From NCBI RefSeq assembly GCF_037126465.1, contig NC_088205.1, forward strand, positions 25,279,482-25,343,481: a stretch of DNA of 64,000 nucleotides, read 5' to 3'. Of the stretch, positions 34,501-43,694 are shown one piece after another; within the stretch, counting starts at the first letter, position 1; each line of letters opens with the position of its first letter. Under the pieces are notes generated by a model. That model was given only the letters and a program-made list of their open reading frames with translations, did no database searches and was not told where the DNA came from. This DNA is from Ornithodoros turicata (Eukaryota > Arthropoda > Arachnida > Ixodida > Argasidae). The translations under genes and the position numbers were made by a program.

Positions 34501-34849
34501 GGATGGGGCCCTTCAAAGCCACCATGCGTTGCTTTTTTCACACACCCTGTGTTAATTACTGTAAATGGAATAAATAAATAAAGTGTGCTCTCTGATGGAC
34601 TCTTTAAATTTCTTACGATTGTGTCCTTTAAAGGCTTTACAGACAGCTACATCCATGATGGGCATTCTGACTATAAGCAAGGGAGGCACCTGCTGGACCG
34701 AAACCCAGCACACGCCATGAAAGGCGTTTCTACGACCTCACCCCAGAGTTTGTAAGACATGTCTCACGTAAGGCAGCAAACGTGAGAAGCGTTTTTCGTG
34801 GAACGTTGCACCAGTTGTGTGGGCGCAGTGTACGTTCTGCGCTTGTCGT
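34501..34849. other. No feature recognised
   Basis: Spacer with CACACCCTGTG at about 34540 (a possible remnant MITE end) and an AATAAATAAATAAA at about 34570. No gene. Confidence 0.4.
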
Positions 34850-34956
34850 AAGAGTGATATTAAACGGTAGCTTTCGCTTGTCCCATCCTACAGTTGGCAA
34901 TACGATTAAACCGCGTGTAAATAAATAAGTTGCTCCTACCGTTTAATATCACTCTT
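34850..34956. repeat. Inverted repeat (20-bp perfect arms)
   Basis: AGAGTGATATTAAACGGTAG (34850-34869) is inverted at 34937-34956 with a 67-bp loop. It ends a few bases from the possible splice donor of the candidate exon at 34969-35259, so it would lie in that exon's intron. Confidence 0.75.
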
Positions 34957-34968
34957 TGATTTACTCAC

Positions 34969-35259
34969 CACCGGCAACTTGACATCGCCTATTTTTTCGC
35001 ATTCGTATCTTCTTGTAATAAGACTGCAGAGCATGCGTTTCCTCACTGCCTTGTGCCCAATACGTCGTGGCACACAGTTGAGGTACCATTCGGCGTCCCC
35101 AGGATTCGCTGGAGTGCCATTCAATTGCTCTTCCAGCCTCCCGTCCCGCATGGCGATAGGAAACAGTTCCTTATTCTGGTAGTCGAGATCAATTACCAGA
35201 TGTGGATCGCTCGCTGCACTCCAGTACAGCATGGTCGCATCCACAGTGTAGCCGGAGTG
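34969..35259 (-). CDS. Candidate coding exon, unknown protein
   Basis: On the minus strand a 97-codon open stretch is bounded by a TTTAG acceptor (just above 35259) and a G|GTGAGT donor (34968-34963). Both boundaries fall in the same phase, and the composition is protein-like (acidic, then a basic R-R-x-G-H-K-x-V-R-K-R segment, ending before K-L-P-V). I do not recognise a domain. It contains no ATG-led complete gene, so it would be an internal exon. Chance is possible at this length, hence low confidence. Confidence 0.3.
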
Positions 35260-35388
35260 CTAAATGTTGTACGAGCAGGGGTTCGCCGAGCCCTTCGCAG
35301 AGAAAAAGGAAGCAGTGTTGGGGCAAGGGGATGAAACTCGCGAGTTCCTTTGCGGACTAAAGTGAGGCGCTGCGAGCCTTTCGCGTCA

Positions 35389-35663
35389 TCAAACGACATG
35401 AAACGTCAAAATTTTTACGTCGAAGCGCGAGTTCTCTATCGAGAGCATCCCATTGGCTCCTGCAGCCGCTCCCCTGGTATCCGAGCGCTCATTGGTCAGT
35501 TTGAAATTATAACCTTTTCGTGGCACGGGAAAGCGGGCACCGCCCTGTCTGGGGTGCCGGAGCAGCTCGCCGTAAAGTTTCGAAATATGGTGCAGCAGGG
35601 ACGCCAGCAAAGCATCTTTGCCGGTACCGCTTTGGATGGCTTTTAGTGCCCGTCGATACCGAC
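35389..35663 (-). CDS. Candidate terminal exon or chance frame, unknown protein
   Basis: The minus-strand frame follows a TTTTGCAG acceptor-like site at about 35664 and runs 91 codons to a TGA. It includes an amphipathic ALLASLLHHISKLYGELL segment. It overlaps the plus-strand candidate at 35520-35822, so at most one of the two is real. No domain recognised. Confidence 0.2.
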
Positions 35664-35822
35664 TCTGCAAAACTCGAATCCTCTTGGATACTTCTGCAAG
35701 TAAATTCAGTGATAGATAAGTGGAAGGCGCAGGTCTACTTCGCTTGCTTGGCGCGACAACGATTCAAGAAGGATCAATACTGTGTTTTTCCACTCGATAA
35801 GTCAATTCCTTATAAGCAGGTA
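35520..35822 (+). CDS. Candidate exon ending at a consensus 5' splice site
   Basis: An open frame ends exactly at AAGCAG|GTAAGTAAGG, a perfect donor match. The last ~45 codons look protein-like (a W-K-A-Q-V-Y-F-A-C-L segment, then QRFKKDQYCVFPLDKS). No family recognised. The interest lies mainly in the donor site, which starts a tandem repeat (next entry). Confidence 0.25.
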
Positions 35823-35995
35823 AGTAAGGTAATAAGGTAAGGTAATTAAGGTAAGGTAATTAAGGTAAGGTAATAAGGTAAGGTAACTAAGGTAAGTAAG
35901 GTAAGGTAATAAGTAAGCAGGTAAGTAAGTAAGGTAATTCCAAATAAGCAGGTAAGTAAGTAAGGTAATTCCAAATAAGCAGGTAAGTCAATTCC
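35800..35995 (+). repeat. Tandem repeat of splice-donor-like AGGTAAGT units
   Basis: About 195 bp are built from GTAAG, GTAAT and AAGCAGGTAAGT units. The exon-intron junction sequence AATTCC(TT/AA)ATAAGCAGGTAAGT occurs three times (about 35803, 35936, 35968), with simpler AAGGTAA units between them. It looks like expansion of a 5' splice site and the bases on both sides of it. Confidence 0.85.
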
Positions 35996-37140
35996 TATTC
36001 CATTCTGCCGCTTAGCGTAGCATAGCATAGCACCGCACCTGTGGCATATACGCAACATTTCGGCCGGTAGAATTTTTAGTTTTCACGTTTTCTGATCCCT
36101 GTTCTGGTCTTTCTTGCTCAGGTATCAACTAGGTACTGTTCAACTCATATCTGCTTCAGAAAAGCATCGGCATGGACGCAATAGAATGGATATGCCACTC
36201 TGAGAGGTTGGAACATCATATCTTTTTGCTTAGCAGCTGCACAGGTTCCTTTGTGACGGGTCAGCCTTGACATGTGACACTACACTAGCAGCAAAGGGAC
36301 ATGGACATGTTTCCTGTCATGCTGGATTTGTGAATGTGTGTGCCTGTGCAGTGAATTTACTGATCTACTGTGAAATCTTCCACGTGACACATGAGCTAAC
36401 AGTGAATGTGAAGTTGCTTCGGCATATTACTCGAACTTCAAAAACAATGTTCATGTCAAGTTCATGTTTGGCGCAGATACAGAAGACTGCATATGTGTGA
36501 TTTGGAAATACCAATCCCAAAAAATAAAGCACCTTATGCAACAGAAAGAGCCAACGCTTCTGCGTTTTATTTATTTCACTGGATGCGAACGAAAATCCAG
36601 AACCGCCAAAGCGGGGAGAGAACAGAGGGGAAAGGGAAAAAGAACGCCTTGGCAGCGTCGCTTTACGTCACCCAGGGAGACAAAATAAAACAAAGCAAAA
36701 AGCTACTCTACCGAGGCCCAACGATTGGCCCGACGTCAGAGGTCACGTTAGTTTTTCGCAACAATAGAAATATACTACACGTTCATTCCCCTGGTTGGGG
36801 CCTGTGCACTTCGCAAGGCAGTGGTAGATGTCTTCGGTCCTCTTTGAAGATGACAGAGGTACTTCACTGTTATTAGGTGGCCATGTAGATTTGCCGTTGT
36901 CACGTACGCAACATTCTGCGAATCTTCGATCGTTTATTGGTGACGTCCAGCATGGATATTAATCTTTGACCTGCAGTGATCTGCCCTATAGTTGGTATCT
37001 ACGTAGTCCTAATCTAGTCCGTGTGAAACGTTAGAGGGAACCAGTCTGTATGACTACTCTTGCACTCCTCTGAAAATACATGTGGACAATGAAAGAATCC
37101 CGGTGTGAAGGGGCCACTCTGCAGGGTTCTTTAGAGATGT
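35996..37140. other. No gene recognised
   Basis: Mixed-composition sequence. A CCCAAAAAATAAAGCACC stretch near 36520 holds AATAAA and could end a plus-strand transcript. A 127-codon plus frame (36493-36876) has no recognisable motif. Confidence 0.4.
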
Positions 37141-37149
37141 CTGTAAACA

Positions 37150-37480
37150 TGTAGTCGTACCTCGTTAATATGGACAATTTCGTCCCCGACCCGATTTCGT
37201 CCCCAAAATCGTCCATAAGGCTAATCGTCCATATTATAGAATACCAAGGAAATAAGAAAACCAAGATAAGTGTTTATTGAAAAAGTTCCCGACTTAGTGC
37301 CTGCTTGGAGATATACTTGGTTGCAAATCGATTTACGCTTAGCAAACCGTCGGCAACACGTAGAGGCTGCTACTCATCACCATTGTCCTCAAAGAATTGA
37401 AGAACTGTTTGAGCCACATCAGGTGACCGCTGGCTTGGCGTTGCTCAAGTCGTCGACTCCAGAGCCTGACAAGGGTAGTA
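37150..37480 (-). mobile_element. Possible Tigger-like 3' fragment
   Basis: AGTCGTACCTCGTTAATATG, then GGACAATTTCGTCC and a repeated CGTCCATA, resembles a CAGTCG(T/A)CC-type Tigger terminus like that at 4023. No opposite terminus was found and no transposase motif is clear. Weak. Confidence 0.3.
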
Positions 37481-37486
37481 AGCACT

Positions 37487-37655
37487 GACCACTACCTGCC
37501 CACAACACACAGTGGTCCGGACAGCACTAAATTAGCAACTAGAGCTAATTAGGACACGCCACAGTAATCAGCACCCTCCAGTGAGTGACCAAACTAATTA
37601 GGGAGCATCTAACTCGTGTCCAGACCACTCTGTGTGTTGTGGGCAACTAGTGGTC
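37487..37655. mobile_element. Short MITE with ~37-bp terminal inverted repeats
   Basis: GACCACTACCTGCCCACAAC at the left is inverted at the right (…GTTGTGGGCAACTAGTGGTC). The pairing continues through the CACAGTGGTC..GGACA region. 169 bp with no coding. No target duplication is clear. Confidence 0.7.
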
Positions 37656-38700
37656 ATAAAAAAGGAAGAAATAGATAGAAAAAATGGAGAGAAACAATTT
37701 ATTTGAAAATCAATGATGCCGGGGCGAAGAAATCGCTCTGGAACGGCCGAGTGACCAGCGACTGCCATGTCACTTGTTGACGGCTGGTAGTTGCAGAGAT
37801 TGACGACAAGTGGCTACCTAGTTGCGAGGCATCACACCAGATGGCGCCACCGTCATGGCTCTATGCATGAAAGACAGAGAACAACAAAATACTAGCAGTA
37901 GGTAAAAATTGCAACAAGAAAGACACTGCTAAACTAGTCTAAACATGCGAGAGCGCTTACGAAATATTTGGAAAAAGGTCTAACCGCTACGGCAAATGCT
38001 AAACATTCAACAGCGCGGAGAAAAGGCTTAAGATGAGCACTTAGCCCTAATCGCAGCCTCACCGCATATCTCTACAAAACTCGAGGGCTAACACAAGATG
38101 AAAACAGTAACAAAATACTAGGAAGGCACTGCTAAACAATTCCAGACATGCGACAGCATGGAGAAAACACATTGGGAGAAAAGGAGAAGACTAGCGATTA
38201 GGCCTAACCGCAGCGTCACCGCACAACAGCTAACACAAGATGACAACCATAATATGGTAAGAGCAGGGTAAACGATGAACACTGCTAAACATGCGACAGC
38301 CTGCAGAAAAGGCTTAAGACGTACAATGCTATGAAACTCAACGGTGTGGTAGTCGCTGCTATAGAAGGCCAGTCGTGCAGGGGGAAAAGGCTTAACACCA
38401 GCGCGGTAAAAATGCGCAAACGTCAGGAAAAACCGCTAAGGCAAATAACTCACCTTTCCCCCGCGGCGACGGAGTGTCCGCTTCCGTTGACAGCCAGGCC
38501 TCAACTGACACGGCGCAGCGACGGCGGAGTGAACAACCGCACATCTCTCCACGAGAGCCAACGCTTGACTGACGCGAGCGTCGCTCTACAAGTGATACGC
38601 TTGCGCTCCTAGCGCCCTCTGTGCCGCCGCTGCCGGCCGGTAGCCAGCGATCATCCCCTCGTGGGCACGCCACGCTCCCTGCAGCGCCAAGTTTTGGTTT
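37656..38700. other. Intergenic with degenerate tandem units; GC-rich end
   Basis: CACTGCTAAAC followed within ~15 bases by ACATGCGA(C/G)AGC recurs at about 37925, 38127 and 38280, often with GAAAAGGCTTAAGA, giving a decayed repeat of ~150-200 bp. 38450-38660 is GC- and CpG-rich and could be a promoter, but no transcript direction can be assigned. Confidence 0.4.
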
Positions 38701-38841
38701 CGCCCTCTCCTTTCTCTGTGTGTGCTCCTAGCGGCAACGGATTGCTCCTCTGTTTCAGTTAAGTCCTCATTTCTTTACGCATGTTTATTTGAAAATGAGC
38801 GCACACTGACCTCGAGTACTCATTTTGACCAATACGTGAAA

Positions 38842-39183
38842 ATGCTCAGCTATCACGCTTCACAAACTTGTCCCCGTATCCACGCTTCTTGGGAAGAAGT
38901 GGAGAATGAATGTTTCAACAAGGAGTGTCCCTGGAATGAGTGCATCATCACTGCTTTTCGCCACGTCATAGACATGGTAGGCTTTGGCAATATAGGAGAG
39001 GTCTCTCCGGGACCGTTTCAGGAGATGGTGTGTTGGATCTACGCCCGTCACAAGAACGTCTGTATAACGGCTGGATGGACCCTTGGGACCGATGAGCGAA
39101 TATGTGAGCTCTACCAAGACCGAATTCAACTACATCTCTGCAGACATCGTGGACCTTCGTGCTCTTGCCAATGCTCATATTAA
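38842..39183 (+). CDS. Hypothetical cysteine-rich protein (uncertain)
   Basis: 113 codons from ATG. The open frame extends upstream to about 38722 without an ATG, with an acceptor-like CTCTGTTTCAG at 38750-38760. It has about a dozen cysteines, including C-x4-C (ECFNKEC) and a run of CSCQC at the end. No domain recognised and no signal peptide at this start. An ATCTCTGCAG at about 39142 could be an acceptor into an overlapping frame that runs to about 39286, so the annotated end may be wrong. Confidence 0.3.
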   Translation: MLSYHASQTCPRIHASWEEVENECFNKECPWNECIITAFRHVIDMVGFGNIGEVSPGPFQEMVCWIYARHKNVCITAGWTLGTDERICELYQDRIQLHLCRHRGPSCSCQCSY

Positions 39184-39289
39184 GCATGCACTGTGGAAGC
39201 AGCATCATTTGCAAGCAGTCTACATCGTGAACTTTGTCACTGATTTATTGAAACACCGTTTGGTTATCGAAATGCAATACATTTAACAG

Positions 39290-39739
39290 CCTGAATAACT
39301 TGACAAGACTCTGTGTTTTTCTGTCTCATGGAAACATCTTTATTGAATCTAAACATACAAAGACGTTTCTTGAGTTAGTCTATAGACGCCTGCACCCTCC
39401 CTGACGTGTCTGATCTCACGAACAGAAGATTACGAGAACATCAGGCGTGCTAGAAAAGGTACCGGGAATCCACAGTGTCATCATTGTGCGGGCCGCGGCT
39501 CCAGCACTATGACGGAATAGTCAGTCTTTTTATACACCCATTCCGCTGTCACACTGCCACGATGACTCGTGCTTCTCCTGTCTGTGGGAGAGAGAGAGAG
39601 CATATCTGGACCAGAACTTTTCATTTGCATTCTCGATTATATGCGCGTGCACGAAGGATTCGCTCTTTGTTCCTCGGCCACTCGATCCCCGGCGACGTTC
39701 TCGGGCTCACTTCCGGGTTTTCCGATGCTGCACAAAGGC
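39290..39739. other. No feature recognised
   Basis: Spacer with a (GA)7 stretch at about 39588-39600. Probably flank of the Maverick remnant. No gene supported. Confidence 0.35.
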
Positions 39740-42700
39740 AGAGTACCACCACAATGCGATACGCGTCAAAACACCTGCAAAGCTTTCCGTATTCACAGCT
39801 TCTGTAAGGGAAGGAGCGTAAGGCATCCACGAGAGAGCCCTTGTCGTCGTAGGGGACCAAGCTCTTCTTGAGTCTTGAAATGGTGTACATCGTTTGCCTT
39901 ATATCCTGGACGGTGCCCTGCTTCTGAGAGACTGTCTTTTCATTGAACAGAGAACCTTGGTGCACTTCATGCAATATATGTTTCCTCACCACTTCTTTCT
40001 TAACTCCTTTCGCTCTTGTGATCTGTTTGTGGGTCCCAGTCAACGGAATGCTGTACATTTTGGCTTGAATGGCTACGACTTCTTGAATAACACAACCTCC
40101 TGTCTCATCTTTGAAGCATCCCATCTGGATCGCGTGCTCGTCATTGAAAAGCGATTGGTCCGGTGGATAGGACAGATATAACTCATCCTCAATTTTCATC
40201 AGCTCTTCTAGGCTTTCACACGTGAGAGCAAAAATTACACTGTCTATATCACTATACAGGGTGTTTCCTTTTATCTGGAACAAATTATCGTAAAAAGGGG
40301 AGTTGCCTTAGGGCGGTTCTACTTGTCTGATTGGTTTATTCGACTGGGCTGCTACTAGGAAACTAATATTTTGCTCAATTATTGGACTAATTAACAGAGA
40401 TATTTCAATAAACTTTTTAATTATTGACTTTAGGGAGCACATTGCAATATTAAAGCCTGATGACCACATGAGGCTTGAACCACTGATTAAGTAGTAAAGT
40501 AATCGGCCGTCAGCTGGAAACAGAAAGTGATCGGCGATGGTGACGTCGATATCTCTGCCGTCAGTTAGAGTCACAGAAAAACGTAACGTTTCGCCACCGT
40601 TGTTTTGTTTTTCTTTTTTGCTTGCAAAGAGCTTTGTGCATCACCACTACATATCAGCACCTATCGTAGCGAGGAAGAGCAAGAGCCATGTTCGGCAGGA
40701 TGAAATGACTGATACCACAAGCGACTGCGAACACATGAAGGAACGAAAGGAAAGAAAAAAGAAAACAAAAAAAGATCGTGAAACACACCGCGATAAACGT
40801 CTGGCAACATCGCGTATGACGTTCTTCTGTGACGTTAAGTGAGGGCGGAGATATCGGCGTCACTGTCGCTCTTTTGACGATCACTTTCCGTTTCCAGCGG
40901 ACAGCCGAGTTGAAATACTTAGGTCAATGTGCTCCCTGAAGTCAACAATTAAAAAGTTGATTAAAATATCTCTGTTAATTAGTTCGCTAACAGAGCAAAA
41001 AATTGGTTTCCTAGTAGCAGCCCCATCAAGTAATCCAAGGACAAAAGTAAAACCGCCCTAAGGCAACTCCCCTTTTTATGAAAATTTGTTGCAGATAAAA
41101 CGAAACGCCCTGTGGATTAGCTGCACTGGACATGTCAAGCGAGAAAAGAGCGACTCGTAGATGAAGCTGTACATTCGGACTTTGGATATCTCTACAATGG
41201 CACAGCCCACGTAAAGGAGGTGCGTGCATTTGATGCGACGCTGTTTCACCTCGTACGAGATTCATTTGTCACTCAGAATGTGAAAATGCTGACAGTCGGC
41301 GGAGCTAGGTTTTCGGAGCGCGCTCTCTGTCATAGGCTATAGCATACGTTTTCATGTATCTCACATTTTGTATCAATTTACCGGACTTACTGTTCGACAT
41401 GGTTTCGTACAGAAGTCGCTCGAATTTCGTGGTCGCGGCATTCCTCAACGCGACGTTTCTCTGCACGCAGGTTCGCAAAAAATTGTCTTGGTGGAATGAG
41501 AGGATGCTGTGAACACGTTTTATTTTCATACCCAACCTCACGTACAGAGCGAGCAATGCATAATGAACGACGTAGCGTTCTTTGTCGTAGCACGTCAACA
41601 AGAGTTTCTTCGTGGGAAGGGCATTCAGCGTAAACTCGTGTTTCAAGTGTCTTTGGTAGGGTGAAAGCTTGTTCTCATCCACGCACCTGTGTGCCAGGGG
41701 AAAATCCCTAGTGAGCACGTGCAGTTCTTTGGGATACGACAAGTCTACCACGCAGACGTAACCCACTTCCGAAAGTGAGGAATGTTGAGAAAATTGATCT
41801 CGCTCCACCTCGAAGGATCAACCCACTCAAGACCACCTGTCAGGAGATGGAAAGTCATCGCGTACGGGTACAAACTGCTCACATCGAGGCGCTGGATGAA
41901 AGTTTTTTCTTGCTGGGGATAGCAATCGTCGCACCCCTCGTGATTAGCCTGACAGTATCTATGGAAGCTGTTACAAATGCCCCTTAGCTGATTCCCTCCT
42001 CGATCGTTTCGTACATCTCGTGATCGCTCATGAGCTTGAGCTGCACCTTTGTGAGCTTCAGAGCGCTGCTCCACGCGTAACTGGCGAGGGATACGGTACG
42101 TAGGATATCTATCCCATTCGTCTCTAGTGCAGTCTTCCTGAAATACAGCACGTCACCGCAAAGCTGACAGGCGTCGAGCATGACGTAGAGACGCGTGTAA
42201 CTGACGAGGTTCTTACATTCAAACAACTCGAAAATGTGAAGGGCGTACTGATAGTCCTCGTCCGTGATCTCTTGGTCGTTCAGGTAACTTTTGAAAGATT
42301 CCTTTGACGGTAGCGCGGGCAAAATGTACGCTTCGAAACTGTCGACGAAGACTTACGGATAAATGCCCTTCTTCAGGAGGCGACGGAAACGGTCACCAAA
42401 CATTTGACGGGCACAATAAAACGCGCTCTCGCCGCTGCTGGCGAGGAGCGTTACCACCAGGTTAGACAAGGAGAGGTTGAAAAACTGCGCGGTATCGCGG
42501 AAATGGAGATCTCCAATATTGAACCCATCTTTTCCGAACTCGAAGCTAAGATCCACAAGTCACCCAGGTTTAGAACGTGCATGTGGCGGAGAAGGGAGCG
42601 CAAATCGTATTGCAAGTTGTGCACGCACACGACAAGTTACTTGGTGTTTCGACACGTAAGGTTACGAGTATCACAGCGTCGCGACAAAATTTGAGGAAGC

Positions 42701-43020
42701 AGGCTCTACTAAGCGGGTGTGGTCGTGATGCAACACCTTCCACGTGTGCTGGTTGAATTCGATTCCACAAAATTCGGAGTGTGTCGCGCATTCGTGTCGA
42801 AAGGGGTCCTCTATACTCATGACCAACGGCGAGGGACAGCGGTTCAACCTAGTGATTTGATGGCTAAATCCTTTGAGCGCGAGTAAGCATTTTTCTGGCA
42901 CGTTGGGTCCCACGTCCCGTCTAGGCCCACTATATTTCCGTCGCAACTTCTCACTACAACGATGCAGTATGAGCCCATCCTGTGAACACTCACTGCAGCT
43001 CCGGGAAAAATCACAGATCA
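39740..43020 (-). pseudogene. Maverick/Polinton-type protein-primed DNA polymerase B, broken
   Basis: Read on the minus strand, polymerase-B blocks appear in order. A zinc-binding-like segment (C-x2-C, H) lies near 42990, and a degenerate His/Cys segment near 42770. A KGIYP block lies near 42360. A block ending in E-M-Y-x-x-I-E-x-G-I lies near 42000. Motif A, DVSSLYPYAM, is near 41870. Motif B, with N-S-x-x-G-K, is near 41390. Motif C, YSDIDSV, is near 40240, with the third residue I in place of the usual T. A C-terminal K-A-K-G-V-like block and a DDK segment lie near 39790-39990. This order fits Maverick/Polinton polymerases, which replicate the element. It is interrupted by frameshifts, stops and an 856-bp MITE inserted at motif C, so it is dead. 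Integrase, protease and capsid genes were not found nearby. Confidence 0.8.
40257..41112. mobile_element. MITE family B, inserted in the Maverick polymerase
   Basis: CAGGGTGTTTCCTTTTATCT at the left is inverted at the right (…AGATAAAACGAAACGCCCTG). The arms continue inward (GGGGAGTTGCCTTAGGGCGG is inverted near 41060, TTTATTGAAATATCTCTGTT near 40400 is inverted near 40960). The left flank is TA. The right flank has TG, consistent with a TA duplication with one substitution, and the interrupted polymerase frame supports this. No coding region is seen. 856 bp. Confidence 0.85.
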
Positions 43021-43499
43021 CAACAAAAGCAAACAGGCAGAAAGGTTGGTGCCTTCTGAATGTACCTCCAAAATAGTTTGGCCAAATACCTTGTATTTAT
43101 AGAGAAATCGATTTTTTGGTTTGCTGTCTGATCGTCCGCTCAAACCAGTAACGACACAACCAGCTTTCCTTTCGCTTTGGCCCTTCTTCTTCTTGGGTTG
43201 TTGACTTCCTCCCGGTTTCGCAATCGCGAGCAATCGTTGAAAGCCAAATCGAGAGTCGCCCGTACATACAAGCACCACGAGCACCGCTCTCTTTGTAAAC
43301 ACCGTAAACACCGTTCTCTCTCTAAATTTGATCACCATCACTTTCCTGCGGCTTGCCAGTACACCGAACTTCGTCTAAGGTGTCACCTCGTGAGGGAATT
43401 GTGAGAATGCCGTGTTCCTCGCCGTACGAGCTGGTACGCTAAACGATGATGCTTTGTACCAAGTTACCTGTTGATTTTGTGTGTGATTCGCAGGCGGAA
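43021..43499. other. No gene recognised
   Basis: Possible 5' extension of the Maverick remnant. A 107-codon minus-strand frame (43018-43341) with a K-rich PKKKKGQ stretch has no recognised domain. Confidence 0.35.
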
Positions 43500-43503
43500 A
43501 TTT

Positions 43504-43690
43504 TCTGCAAGTGGAACCACTTGCAAGTGATTTATGAAACCTTTCTCCCTTTGGAGAACCACTTTGGGAATATCCACTTCAGGGAAAACCACTTGAAAGT
43601 GGTTCCACTTGGAGAAACCACTTGCAAGTGGTTTATGAAACCTTTCCCACTTGGTGGAACCACTTGCAGGTGGTTCCACTTCGGTAGCCC
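43504..43690. repeat. Cluster of CCACTTGCAAGTGG palindromes
   Basis: AACCACTTGCAAGTGGTT and one-mismatch forms recur about six times (near 43515, 43580, 43618, 43665), interleaved with TTTATGAAACCTTTC, which occurs twice. Every copy carries CACTTG and/or CAAGTG E-box cores. The repeat is short-period but irregular. Confidence 0.85.
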
Positions 43691-43694
43691 ACTT

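Noticed and set aside
36493..36876. 127-codon plus frame as a gene
   Set aside because: No motif, crosses an AATAAA, composition like non-coding flank.
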